13,367 nucleotides of DNA from Methanomicrobiales archaeon. GTDB lineage: Archaea > Halobacteriota > Methanomicrobia > Methanomicrobiales > Methanoculleaceae. The notes below the pieces were generated by a model. The model searched no databases. It was given only the letters and a program-made list of their open reading frames with translations, and had not been told where the DNA came from. The position numbers and the translations under genes were made by a program. The stretch spans positions 1 through 13,367 of the forward strand of contig JAAZIF010000011.1 in assembly GCA_012510335.1 (NCBI GenBank), in the 5' to 3' direction. This document shows positions 4,912 to 12,844 of the stretch, piece by piece. Numbering within the stretch: the stretch's first letter is position 1; each line of letters starts with the position of its first letter.

Positions 4912-7900
4912 ATGGATTTCTTCAGTAATATCCTGGGTCAGGGAAAAGGTTCAAACCCTACAATCAACCAGGGAAATGCTCAGTTTGAGGCTGGGAATTA
5001 CAGTGAGGCGGTGAAGAGTTTTGAGAAGGCGCTCAGGGTCGATCCTGAGAACGGCCCCGTCCGGCTCTCCATGGGGCAGGCGCTCGCCCGCCTCGGCAGG
5101 GATGAAGAGGCCGCGGAATGGCTGAGGAAGGCCCTCGATTCGTCTCCCGGTGATCTCGGGATACTCCGGGCGCTGGGGCGCGCCCTGGCCAGGACCGGTG
5201 ATTGTCAGGCGGCGGCGGAATGCTTCGCCGCGATCGTGGAGGAGAGGCCCGCTGACACAGACGCCTGGTACTGGAGAGGCGAGATGCTTGATGGGCTCGG
5301 CCAGTATGCCAGCGCAGCGGAGGCCTACACGCGAGCCCTGAGCGGGAACCCGGAAGATACAGTCCTGCAGGAGAAACTCGGGAGAACCCTTGAACGGGCC
5401 GGCGCCTACCAAGAGGCAGCGGCCTGCTTCGAGAGGATCTTCCGGCTGAACCCCGAGAAAAGCGGTGTGCTCGCAAGGAAAGGGACTGCTCTCCTCTACC
5501 ATGGGGATTATCCCGGGGCTATTGACTCGTTTGACGGGGTGCTTGCCCGGGATCCGCATAACCCGGATGCCCTCCATGGAAAAGCCAGGGCGCTTGAGCA
5601 CCTCGGCCACTTCCAGGACGCTGCCGACTGCTTCGGGAAGATCAGCGCTGCCGATCCCGGGAACAACCCCGCCCTGTACCACCGCGGCTCGCTTCTTATC
5701 CGGGCCGGGAGGTATATTGAAGCGATCGAGTGCTTCGAGAAGGTCGCCATCGTCGATCCGGACAACACCGCGGTACGCTACTCCATGGGCCTGGCCTACG
5801 ACATGCTCGGCCGCTACGACCGGGCGATCAAGAGTTTTGACCATATCCTGAAACTGGACCAGGGCCAGACTCATATCTGGTACACCCGCGGCATGGCGCT
5901 CTTCCGCATCGGCCAGTACGCCGATGCGATCCGGTCATTTGATCGCATCCTCAAAAGCCGGGCGATGGCCGGGATGAAATGGATCGGGGATGGCACCGAC
6001 CTTGCACTCTTTGAGAGAGACGACTCAGGCGCTCCCCTGAAGCCAAAGCCGCTGGAGGTCGACGCCTGGAGCAAGACCATCCTGAACTGCCGGGGGACAG
6101 CACTTCTCCACCTGGGTAGGTATGCGGAGGCACTGGCGGACTTCGAGCGCATCCTCGAGGCTGATCCCGGAAACGTCCAGATCCTGCAGCAGAGCAGCAC
6201 CGCGCTCATCCATCTCGGCAGGTATGACGGGGCCAGCATCCGCCTGGATATGGTTCTTGAGAAGGAGCCACACAACGTCGTCGCCCGCCTGATGAAAGCT
6301 GAGGCCCTCGAGAATCTCGGCAGGTACGGCGATGCGATGGCACACCTCGATGCGGTGCTCGATGCCGGTGGAGGCGGCCCCCTTGCCATGCATAGAATTG
6401 GGGAGAGCCTGATGCATCTTGCGCGGTATGCGGAAGCAGCGGCGGAGTTTGATGCTCTCCTGGAGGCCAGTCCTGGAGATACCGCTGCTGCGATGAGCAG
6501 GGGAAAGGCGCTCATGCATACCGGGAATTACGAAAAAGCGCTCGAGTGCTTTGACCGGGTGCTCGAAGGGGCTCCGATAGATCGGGGCGCCCTGATCGGC
6601 CGGGGCGATGCACTCGAGCGCCTCGGCCGTTACGAGGAGGCTCTCGAGTCCATCGACCGGGCGCTGCAGTTTGATCCCGCTGATACCGGACTGCTCAACC
6701 GGAAGGCATGGCTCCTTGAGGGGCTCGGACGTTATGCCGAAGCGGTAGACAGCTACGAGACGCTCCTCGACGCCCATCCCGACGCCGGAGGAAACCTGCT
6801 GAGCCTCGGGGTAGCCCTTGCCGCGCTAGGCCGCCACGAGGAGGCTCTCGTATGGCTCGGGCGGGCTGTCGAGGTCGACCCCGGCGATCTCTTTGCCTGG
6901 TTTAACCTGGGCAAGGCCCTTGAGAGGATTGGGCGGTACGCGGATGCGGCCGGGTCTTACCAGAACGTGACCGCCGGGCGGCCGGGAGATACCGGTGCCC
7001 ACTTTGCGCTCGCAGTCGTGCTTGCGGAGCTTGGCAGGCGCCATGAGGCGATCGAGTGCTGCGATCGGGTGCTTGTATACGATGCCTCAAACGCTGCGGC
7101 CATAAAGCTCCGGGCAGAGATGCTGGAGACCCTCGGCAGGCACAGAGAGGCAGGCGAAGCCTACGAGCGTTATCTCGAGATCTCCCCCGAAGACCGGGGT
7201 GCGCGGATGGCGCTCGGCATGACGCTTGAACGGGATGGGAGGTATGGCGACGCCATCAGGCATTACGCGGTGGTACTCAGTGGCGATGAGCATGACGCCG
7301 AAGCATGGCATACCCTCGAGAGCGTTCTTATGCATATGGGAAGATACGAGGAGGCGCTGGAGTGTTCAGACGGCATCATCGAGGTCAGCCCTGAGAACCA
7401 GTCTGCCTGGCAGAGGCGGGGAGAGATACTGATGTGGCTCGGGCGCTACGCGGATGCGGTAGGGTGTTTTGAGAAGGTTCTCGACGGCGACCCGATGGAT
7501 ACCCTCACCCGGCGTAAGCTCGGGAAGGCAAACGAGAAGGCGGGCAGGTACGAGGAGGCGATCGCCGCCTATACCCTGGTGCTCGACCGGGAGCCGGCGA
7601 ACATAGAAACCCTCCACGCACGGGCTTCGGCCCTCATCCACCTCGGCAGGTACAGCGAGGCGGTCAGGTCCATAGACAAGATCATCGCCATCCTGCCCGA
7701 GGATCCCGCCATCCTCTTCACGCGGGGGGCAGTGCTCGAGAAGGCAGGCAGGTATGACGATGCCCTGGCAAGCTACGAGAAAGCGCTCCAGACAGCCCCG
7801 AAGAACGCGGCTATCTGGAACGCGATCGGGACGCTGCTGGATGCTCTGGGGCGCCATACTGACGCTATCAAGGCGTTTGATACGGTGATAGGCCTCGATG

Positions 7901-8115
7901 GTGGGGGTATCCATGCCTGGCTCTCCAAAGGGTCTGCCCTCGGCCGCCTTGGCCGCCATGACCGGGCGGTTGCCTGCTTTGATAGAGTCCTGGAGATGGA
8001 CCCCGGCCATGCCCGGGCGTGGTACCTGAAAGGGAGAACACTTGACCGGCAGGGCCGGTTCGAGGAGGCGGTGGAGTGTTTCGGGAAGGCGCTCGAGAGC
8101 GAGGGACGGCCATGA
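4912..8115 (+). CDS. Giant tetratricopeptide-repeat protein (about 30 TPRs)
   Basis: A 1067-residue protein made almost wholly of TPRs, so most likely a scaffold for protein-protein contacts; no enzymatic domain is visible. It has no signal peptide (starts MDFFSNILGQGKGSN), so it should be cytoplasmic. I count 30 helix-B signatures of the type GRYxEAxxxFxxxLxxxP, from NYSEAVKSFEKAL (Tyr30) to RFEEAVECFGKAL (Phe1050). The span Tyr30-Phe1050 is 1020 residues, exactly 30 x 34, so the register is never broken. One 34-residue slot, about residues 350-383, is not TPR-like (MKWIGDGTDLALFE, then GAPLKPKP). Strict consensus and alternating acidic and basic helices suggest a long superhelix. The last codons overlap the FKBP lipoprotein gene (ATGA at 8112-8115), so the two are probably co-translated. 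Binding partners cannot be told from sequence. Confidence 0.95.
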   Translation: MDFFSNILGQGKGSNPTINQGNAQFEAGNYSEAVKSFEKALRVDPENGPVRLSMGQALARLGRDEEAAEWLRKALDSSPGDLGILRALGRALARTGDCQAAAECFAAIVEERPADTDAWYWRGEMLDGLGQYASAAEAYTRALSGNPEDTVLQEKLGRTLERAGAYQEAAACFERIFRLNPEKSGVLARKGTALLYHGDYPGAIDSFDGVLARDPHNPDALHGKARALEHLGHFQDAADCFGKISAADPGNNPALYHRGSLLIRAGRYIEAIECFEKVAIVDPDNTAVRYSMGLAYDMLGRYDRAIKSFDHILKLDQGQTHIWYTRGMALFRIGQYADAIRSFDRILKSRAMAGMKWIGDGTDLALFERDDSGAPLKPKPLEVDAWSKTILNCRGTALLHLGRYAEALADFERILEADPGNVQILQQSSTALIHLGRYDGASIRLDMVLEKEPHNVVARLMKAEALENLGRYGDAMAHLDAVLDAGGGGPLAMHRIGESLMHLARYAEAAAEFDALLEASPGDTAAAMSRGKALMHTGNYEKALECFDRVLEGAPIDRGALIGRGDALERLGRYEEALESIDRALQFDPADTGLLNRKAWLLEGLGRYAEAVDSYETLLDAHPDAGGNLLSLGVALAALGRHEEALVWLGRAVEVDPGDLFAWFNLGKALERIGRYADAAGSYQNVTAGRPGDTGAHFALAVVLAELGRRHEAIECCDRVLVYDASNAAAIKLRAEMLETLGRHREAGEAYERYLEISPEDRGARMALGMTLERDGRYGDAIRHYAVVLSGDEHDAEAWHTLESVLMHMGRYEEALECSDGIIEVSPENQSAWQRRGEILMWLGRYADAVGCFEKVLDGDPMDTLTRRKLGKANEKAGRYEEAIAAYTLVLDREPANIETLHARASALIHLGRYSEAVRSIDKIIAILPEDPAILFTRGAVLEKAGRYDDALASYEKALQTAPKNAAIWNAIGTLLDALGRHTDAIKAFDTVIGLDGGGIHAWLSKGSALGRLGRHDRAVACFDRVLEMDPGHARAWYLKGRTLDRQGRFEEAVECFGKALESEGRP
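4957..8106 (+). repeat. Tandem 102-bp TPR-coding repeats
   Basis: About 31 units of 102 bp. Conserved codons recur in the form CTCGGCAGGTATG or CTCGGCCGCTAC near the helix-A/helix-B turn. Copies have diverged enough that few long exact matches remain, so recent expansion is not evident; this is an old array kept in frame. Confidence 0.85.
5959..6060 (+). other. Non-TPR slot inside the TPR array
   Basis: Codes for residues 350-383 of the TPR protein, between helix B of unit 10 (QYADAIRSFDRILK) and helix A of the next (WSKTILNCRGTALLHLG). The segment contains KWIGDG, LFERDD and the proline-rich LKPKPLE and lacks TPR consensus residues. It takes exactly the 34 residues of one repeat, so it is either a badly diverged unit or a replacement that kept the phase. 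Confidence 0.75.
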
Positions 8116-8609
8116 GGTACCTGCAGGGGCTCCTGCTGCTTGCCGTGGTGCTTCTTGCAGTCGGTTCCGGATGCACCGATACAGCACATGTAAGGGCAGG
8201 GGATGCGATAAAGGTCCACTACACCGGCACCCTCGATAACGGGACTGTCTTTGACAGTTCCGCCGGGCGTGAGCCGCTCGAGTTCACCGTCGGCGCCGGT
8301 CAGGTGATCAAGGGGTTTGATGAGGGTGTTATGGGGATGCAGGTAGGAGAGACAAAGACCATCCATATCCCGGCCGACCGGGCATACGGGCATTACCGGG
8401 AAGACCTTGTCTTTCTCGTCGACCCGGATAAGATCGCGGGAGGAGAGAGCCTGACCACCGGTCAATCGATAGGCGTAACCCTGCCAGGCGGCCAGGTGCT
8501 GGTTGGAACGGTAACCGGGATATCGCCCGACGGGATCGTCATCGACGCGAATCACCACCTCGCGGGGGAGGGTCTCACGTTCTCCGTAAGGCTTGTTGAG
8601 ATCGAGTAG
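8112..8609 (+). CDS. FKBP-type peptidyl-prolyl isomerase, predicted lipoprotein
   Basis: Predicted prolyl cis-trans isomerase and folding helper acting outside the membrane. I start at ATG 8112: it overlaps the TPR stop as ATGA, has GAGGG 6 bases upstream, and gives an N-terminal signal (MRYLQGLLLLAVVLLAVGSGC) with possible lipid-anchor Cys21. An in-frame ATG at 8076 would only add a charged tail that spoils the signal. The FKBP core follows: VHYTGTLDNGTVFDSS (35-50; Tyr37, Phe47, Asp48), GQVIKGFDEGVMGM (63-76), IPADRAYG (86-93). Then comes an inserted segment (about 95-150) of the SlyD/archaeal IF type, and the closing strand LTFSVRLVEIE. The length of 165 residues fits archaeal FKBPs. Known cytoplasmic archaeal FKBPs lack a signal, so export here is an inference from the N-terminus. 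Confidence 0.93.
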   Translation: MRYLQGLLLLAVVLLAVGSGCTDTAHVRAGDAIKVHYTGTLDNGTVFDSSAGREPLEFTVGAGQVIKGFDEGVMGMQVGETKTIHIPADRAYGHYREDLVFLVDPDKIAGGESLTTGQSIGVTLPGGQVLVGTVTGISPDGIVIDANHHLAGEGLTFSVRLVEIE

Positions 8610-8696
8610 CGATCTGTCCCGGAGATCCGGCGCCCTGGCCTCACGCACCAGAACCTGCAAAAGTACGCTACGATCGAAGTCAGAGATCGAATGGGA

Positions 8697-8716
8697 GGTG
8701 GATGTTGCCATCCACC
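8697..8716. terminator. Hairpin between convergent FKBP and CNNM genes
   Basis: GGTGGATG (8697-8704), loop TTGC, CATCCACC (8709-8716): a perfect 8-bp stem with a tetraloop, about midway in the 169-bp gap between two convergent genes. Its position suits a bidirectional 3'-end element. No T-run follows on either strand, and archaeal termination usually depends on T-tracts, so the role is uncertain. The rest of the gap shows no gene. Confidence 0.4.
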
Positions 8717-8778
8717 CCCATCCAGGAACCGCACGCGTGGCTTTCACCGACTTCTGGCCCGGCCAATCCGATCGAACC

Positions 8779-10101
8779 TCACTTGCTTTCCCGCTCCAAC
8801 TCATTGGCAGCCACAGGGGAGACCAGCACCTTATCAACCCGGTAGCCGTCCATATCGAGAACCTCAAACCGGAGATCGCTCCAGGTGAACCGGTCTCCGG
8901 CCTCGGGCGCACGCTCGAGGTACATCATAACAAATCCTCCGAGTGTCTGGTAATACCCGCGTTCCTCGCCAGGCAGGTTGCCCACGTCAAAGAGATCGTG
9001 GAACTCATCGATCGGAAGCATCCCGTCAAGGAGCCATGACCCGTCCTCACGCCGGACCGCCATGGCCTCGGGTGGGTGCTCGACCGACGGGATATCCCCG
9101 ACAATTGCCTCCATGATATCGTGCGCGGTAACGATCCCCTGGATGACCCCGTACTCATCGGTTATAAAGGCGAGTCGTGCGCCGGAGGCCTTGAAATCCT
9201 CGAGTACTGCCAGCGCCATGACGCTCTCGGGCACGAAGAGGGCTGCCTCGATCGCCTCTGATATATCAGGGGGCTTCCCCCTGATCATACGTGCCCAGAG
9301 GTTGCGGACCGAGACGACGCCGAGCAGGTTGTCCAGGTGCTCACGATAGACCGGAAAGTATACGTGCCCGGACTCGGTCATCTTCTGCCAGTTCACTTCG
9401 GGCGGATCATCCACATCCACGGCTACAACATCGGGCCTCGGGGTCATCAGCACGCTGATCCTCCGATCACCGAGACGGAAGATGCTCTCTACCATGTCCC
9501 GCTCCGCCTCAAGAAAGACACCTGCCCGGGTGGCCTGCCCTATGAGAACCCTTACATCTTCCTCCGTGACCTCGGGCCCCGGAGGTTTCCGGATCCCGAG
9601 CAGCATGAGAATCCCCTCGGTCGATATACTCAGCACACGGACAAGCGGTGAGGCGGCCAGTGAGAGGATCCGTATAGGGCGTGAGATCAGCGATGCGATT
9701 TGGTCAGCGCGGGTCATGGCCACCCGCTTAGGCACCAGTTCACCGATAACCAGCGTCATGTAGGTGATTGCGATGACGACGATCGTGACCGCGAACGGCA
9801 AGGCGTAAGGGGCAAGCAGGGGGATGCCGGAGAATACCACCGCAAGAGACCCCGCGATCGTCGCCCCGCCGAAGGTTCCTGTCAAGATTCCAATGAGGGT
9901 GATGCCGATCTGGATGGTGGAGAGAAACGGTGTCGGATCCCGTGCAAGTTCGAGTGCGGCCGCAGCGCCGGCATCGCCTTCTGCTGCTCTCTTCTGCAGG
10001 CGTGCCGACCTTGCAGAGATGAGCGCGAACTCCGCCATCGAGAAGAAGCCGTTTGCGAGTATCAGGAGTATGACGATCGCTATATCAGTGGCAGGTGGCA
10101 T
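8779..10101 (-). CDS. CNNM/CorC-type membrane protein with CBS domains
   Basis: Integral membrane protein of the hemolysin-like CNNM/CorC group, members of which move Mg2+ (export or Na+/Mg2+ exchange) under control of a CBS pair that binds ATP-Mg. The 440 residues give: a DUF21/CNNM membrane domain (about 5-195) with IVILLILANGFFSMAEFALI, STIQIGITLIGILTGTFGGA and a third hydrophobic stretch ending TLVIGELVPKR (116-126); CBS1 (about 217-275, VLMTPRPDVVAV); CBS2 (about 283-340, RLAFITDEYGVIQGIVTAHDIMEAIVGDI with the DEYG loop); and a C-terminal CorC_HlyC domain (about 347-430, GxxPIDEFHDLF and VLDMDGYRVDKV). The start at ATG 10101 has AAGGA upstream and gives the usual short N-terminus before the first helix. 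It stands alone. The ion specificity is family inference, not shown by the sequence. Confidence 0.94.
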   Translation of the reverse strand: MPPATDIAIVILLILANGFFSMAEFALISARSARLQKRAAEGDAGAAAALELARDPTPFLSTIQIGITLIGILTGTFGGATIAGSLAVVFSGIPLLAPYALPFAVTIVVIAITYMTLVIGELVPKRVAMTRADQIASLISRPIRILSLAASPLVRVLSISTEGILMLLGIRKPPGPEVTEEDVRVLIGQATRAGVFLEAERDMVESIFRLGDRRISVLMTPRPDVVAVDVDDPPEVNWQKMTESGHVYFPVYREHLDNLLGVVSVRNLWARMIRGKPPDISEAIEAALFVPESVMALAVLEDFKASGARLAFITDEYGVIQGIVTAHDIMEAIVGDIPSVEHPPEAMAVRREDGSWLLDGMLPIDEFHDLFDVGNLPGEERGYYQTLGGFVMMYLERAPEAGDRFTWSDLRFEVLDMDGYRVDKVLVSPVAANELERESK

Positions 10102-10124
10102 CGCAGCATCCTTGCCAGCAAGGG

Positions 10125-10134
10125 TCTTAAACCT
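10125..10134 (-). promoter_or_regulatory. Candidate TATA box of the CNNM/CorC gene
   Basis: The minus strand reads GTTTAAGA, centred about 28 bases before the ATG at 10101. A start about 26 bases downstream would leave almost no leader, although an AAGGA lies 8 bases before the ATG. Positional evidence only. Confidence 0.3.
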
Positions 10135-10203
10135 GCAGGGCTATCCAGGAAGAGGCACGGTACCCGGATGGGAAGGGGGCGCTCGCGGGATATACTTTTT
10201 GCC

Positions 10204-10272
10204 GCCAGCTCGCCCGGGCAGGCGGCGCGCTCCTGCTCGGCTTCAGCCTGCCGCCGATGCTGCTGGCTTTTT
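10204..10272 (+). ncRNA. Stem-loop flanked by T5 runs, possible small RNA or terminator
   Basis: Outer arms GCCAGC (10204-10209) and GCTGGC (10262-10267) and inner arms GGCAGGC (10217-10223) and GCCTGCC (10246-10252) can nest. TTTTT (10268-10272) follows directly, and another TTTTT (10196-10200) with GATATAC precedes it. The layout, TATA-like box, structured GC-rich stretch, then T-run, could mark a short independent transcript or just a terminator. No known RNA family was recognised; this is weak. Confidence 0.25.
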
Positions 10273-10520
10273 CGTAAAGTCTATATCTGCGCTTCGTGAA
10301 CACCTGGCTATATCCTCATGCTTACGAGCCCCGGCACGATCGCCCCGGAGGCGGGCAGGTAATCGAGGTTGACTCATGAGATCCGCCATATATTACTTCC
10401 CCGGCACCGCCTACCGGTCAATCTTCCGCGCGAGGCCGGAAGATACTCAATCGCATATCCGAACCAGTTATTTCTAATCTCTTTCCTGTACCCGGCAACC
10501 CCGGAGAGCCGGATGGTCAA

Positions 10521-10530
10521 CCATATATGG
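10521..10530 (+). promoter_or_regulatory. Candidate TATA box before the flavoprotein operon
   Basis: CCATATATGG, a 10-base palindrome, is centred about 23 bases before ATG 10548 and overlaps the alternative ATG at 10527. If it is the TATA box, transcription would begin at or just after 10548. That would exclude the 10527 start and suggest a leaderless message. Confidence 0.4.
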
Positions 10531-10547
10531 CTCTTTCGTTAAACCGT

Positions 10548-11870
10548 ATGGACGTGAAATCGGTTATACTGGGTGGCGGTCTCACAGGTGTTGCATTGGC
10601 TCGCCTGCTCCAGGATCTGGGCGATGACGTGACCCTCCTTGAGCGCGAGGAGAGGATCGGGGGGCTCTGCCGCTCAAGGACAGAAGCGGGTTTCACGTTC
10701 GATGTGGGAGGCTCGCACATCATCTTCTCCCGCGACGCTGAGGTTCTCTCCTTCATGCTCTCGGTTCTCGCCGGGAACGCCGACCGGCGGGCGCGGGATA
10801 CCAGGATTCTGTATAAAGGCCGCTACGTCAGGTACCCCTTCGAGAACAGCCTCTACCAGTTGCCCGCAGGAGATCGCTTCTTCTGCATCAACGAATTTAT
10901 CAAGAACCTCATCGCCACCGAGAAAGGCGAGATCCCGCCGCCCACGAACTTTGCTGAGTGGATCACCTATACCTTCGGCCGCGGTATCGCAGAGTGCTAC
11001 ATGATCCCATATAACGAGAAGATCTGGAACTACCCGGTGGACCGGATGTCGCACCACTGGGTGGAGGGGCGTATCCCCCGCCCGCCGGTCGAGGATATCA
11101 TTAAGGCAGCAATCGGGATCGAGACCGAGGGTTACGTCCACCAGGCGATCTTCTCCTACCCGGTGAGAGGCGGCATCGAGGCGTTGATCCGGGGGATCGC
11201 AGAACCGGTCCTCCCTGCCATCCGGACCGGTTTCTCAGTCACATACATCAGGGAGGAGGACGGGGGTTTTGCGATCAGTGATGGCAGGGAGACCGTCCAT
11301 GCTGACCGCCTGGTATCGACGATCCCGCTCCAGAACCTGCTCCCCTGCCTATCAGACGTCCCGCCGGAGGTGCAGGCGGCATGCGGTGCCCTCCGTTACA
11401 ATTCACTCTGTTCAGTCTTCATCGGTCTTGCAGGGGAGGTTCCCGGTATATCGTGGCTCTACATCCCCGATGAGGCAACGGGCCTCTTTAACCGGGTCTC
11501 GTTCCCCTCCAACTACAGCAGCGAAACCGCCCCACCGGGCCACTCCTCGATCCTCGCCGAGATCACCTACAACGATGGGGATGCGGTCTCCCGGATGTCC
11601 GATTCCGGGGTGATCGACCATACCGTTCAGTCTCTCATCGCCGCCGGGATCATCCCTTCCTATGACGCGGTCATCTACACCGGCATCGAGCGGCAGAAGT
11701 TCGCGTATATCGTCTACGACCTTGATTACCAGAAAAACATCGCCATCGTCCGCGAGTTCTGCCGGGAGCGGGGCATCGGCCTTCTCGGACGGTTCTCCCG
11801 GTTTGAGTACCTCAACATGGACGGTTGTATCAGGAGCGCTATCGACTTCACGAAGGCGGCGAAGGGATGA
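10548..11870 (+). CDS. FAD-dependent oxidoreductase, UDP-galactopyranose-mutase-like (COG1232-type)
   Basis: Flavoprotein of the protoporphyrinogen-oxidase/UDP-galactopyranose-mutase superfamily, 440 residues. An N-terminal Rossmann FAD site: VILGGGLTGVALARLL (6-21), acidic end of strand two LLERE (30-34), then RIGGLCRS (36-43) and FDVGGSHIIF (51-60). The middle has YPFENSLYQLP (96-106) and IPYNEKIWNYPVDRMS (153-168), patterns shared with sugar-mutase-like flavoproteins of polysaccharide loci. The C-terminal FAD-contacting motif is GRFSRFEYLNMDGCIRSA (414-431). The start at 10548 puts the first beta strand at the N-terminus; ATG 10527 would add seven residues, and GTG 10554 is also possible. 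It overlaps the next gene by ATGA, with two glycosyltransferases downstream, so a sugar-nucleotide or surface-glycan role is likelier than haem synthesis. The substrate is unknown. Confidence 0.88.
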   Translation: MDVKSVILGGGLTGVALARLLQDLGDDVTLLEREERIGGLCRSRTEAGFTFDVGGSHIIFSRDAEVLSFMLSVLAGNADRRARDTRILYKGRYVRYPFENSLYQLPAGDRFFCINEFIKNLIATEKGEIPPPTNFAEWITYTFGRGIAECYMIPYNEKIWNYPVDRMSHHWVEGRIPRPPVEDIIKAAIGIETEGYVHQAIFSYPVRGGIEALIRGIAEPVLPAIRTGFSVTYIREEDGGFAISDGRETVHADRLVSTIPLQNLLPCLSDVPPEVQAACGALRYNSLCSVFIGLAGEVPGISWLYIPDEATGLFNRVSFPSNYSSETAPPGHSSILAEITYNDGDAVSRMSDSGVIDHTVQSLIAAGIIPSYDAVIYTGIERQKFAYIVYDLDYQKNIAIVREFCRERGIGLLGRFSRFEYLNMDGCIRSAIDFTKAAKG

Positions 11871-12844
11871 AGGTCAACATATTTGTCGAGGACTTCCGGT
11901 TCCTGCGATACATCGGGTGTGCAACGGTGGCGAGAACACTGTATAACCATCTTGCGCTGCTCCCCGGCGTGGAGGTCGCTCGCAACTCATATCACGACGA
12001 CTTTGATCTCACGCACTATCACACCTTCGGCCCCTGGGCAATGTACCACCAGAATTTCACCAACGGCGTAAAGGTTCTGACCGCCCACTCGACCCCCCGG
12101 GTAAACAAGGGCAACATCGCCTTTTCAAAGAAGATAAACACAATATACCCTAAAATCTACCGGCAGTTCGACCACATCATCACGATATCGGAGCCCTGCC
12201 ACCGGGAGACCGAGCAGCTCGCCCCGGATATCCCAAAGACCCTTATCCCGAACGGTATCGACCGGAATTACTTCAGGCACGATGATGAGAAACGCGAGTC
12301 ATTCCGCGAAGAGTATGGTATCGATCCGGACCGGAGGGTGGTGCTCTCCGTCGGCCAGCAGACCCCCGGAAAAGGCATTTACGACTTCTTCAGGCTCGCG
12401 GGTCTGCACCCCGAGGTGACCTGGGTCTGGGTGGGCGGGTTCCCGTACGGGACGCTCTCGAAGGATTATGCGAAGATCCAGATGCTCAAGACCCATTCCA
12501 GCGAGAATGTTATATTCACTGGCATCATCGATGACACCTCCAGGGCTTACAGCGGGTCCGATGTCTTCCTCATGCTATCGTATGCGGAGACATTCGGCCT
12601 TGTGATCATCGAGGCTCTCTCATCCGGTCTGCCTGTTATCACCCGGGATATCTCTGAGTTCCGGGAGATTTTCGGGAATTCACCCCTCTTCTTCCGGGAC
12701 ATCAGTGAGGTGCGGAGCCTCCTCAACGACAGCGCGGCCCTGCAACGCTGTGCCTCACGGGCTCGCGCATCGACCGAGAGATACGACATCATGCTTATAG
12801 CAGAGCGGCATCAACAACTCTACCGGGAGTTGATCGGCGAATGA
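11867..12844 (+). CDS. Glycosyltransferase family 4 (GT-B fold)
   Basis: Predicted sugar transferase of 325 residues using a nucleotide-sugar donor at the cytoplasmic face. ATG 11867 overlaps the flavoprotein TGA (ATGA). An in-frame upstream ATG at 11825 lies inside the flavoprotein gene and adds an out-of-family tail before MKVNIFVEDF. N-terminal half: acceptor-side Rossmann domain with DLTHYHTFGPWAMYH (47-61) and TAHSTPRVNKG (72-82). Then the linker strand and IPNGID (127-132). The donor domain has LSVGQQTPGKG (160-170), FTGIIDD (217-223) and the GT4 retaining motif E-x7-E, Glu241 to Glu249, in SYAETFGLVIIEALSSGLPV. The usual N-terminal GG loop reads GCATVARTLYN. It shares an operon with a mutase-like flavoprotein and a GT2 enzyme. 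Donor and acceptor sugars are not predictable. Confidence 0.94.
   Translation: MKVNIFVEDFRFLRYIGCATVARTLYNHLALLPGVEVARNSYHDDFDLTHYHTFGPWAMYHQNFTNGVKVLTAHSTPRVNKGNIAFSKKINTIYPKIYRQFDHIITISEPCHRETEQLAPDIPKTLIPNGIDRNYFRHDDEKRESFREEYGIDPDRRVVLSVGQQTPGKGIYDFFRLAGLHPEVTWVWVGGFPYGTLSKDYAKIQMLKTHSSENVIFTGIIDDTSRAYSGSDVFLMLSYAETFGLVIIEALSSGLPVITRDISEFREIFGNSPLFFRDISEVRSLLNDSAALQRCASRARASTERYDIMLIAERHQQLYRELIGE

Larger units (their letters stand above)
10102..10547. other. 446-bp divergent intergenic region
   Basis: I find no supportable gene here. It holds several short TATA-like blocks in GC-rich DNA: GATATAC at about 10189, CTATATC at about 10281 and 10308, CATATATTA at about 10387, CCATATATGG at 10521. 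It also holds a GC-rich stem-loop bounded by two T5 runs. It is unusually long for this compact window, which leaves room for a small RNA or regulated promoters. Confidence 0.5.

Noticed and set aside
4951..6777. Several long minus-strand open frames opposite the TPR gene
   Set aside because: The 34-residue repeat coding makes repeated open frames on the other strand. No ribosome site, domain or independent promoter supports them.
8671..8689. CGATC / GATCG short inverted repeat in the FKBP-CNNM gap
   Set aside because: Five-base arms of a GATC-type palindrome are common by chance in this composition.
7773..8912. Long minus-strand open frame (379 codons) across the TPR end, FKBP and CNNM end
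   Set aside because: It overlaps three well-supported genes and its translation shows only low-complexity, Arg/Ser/Pro-rich sequence with no domain; it is a product of high GC on the opposite strand.
9700..10372. Plus-strand open frames running from the CNNM gene into the intergenic region
   Set aside because: They begin inside the CNNM coding region in antisense and have no start signal or domain; the intergenic part is not coding-like.
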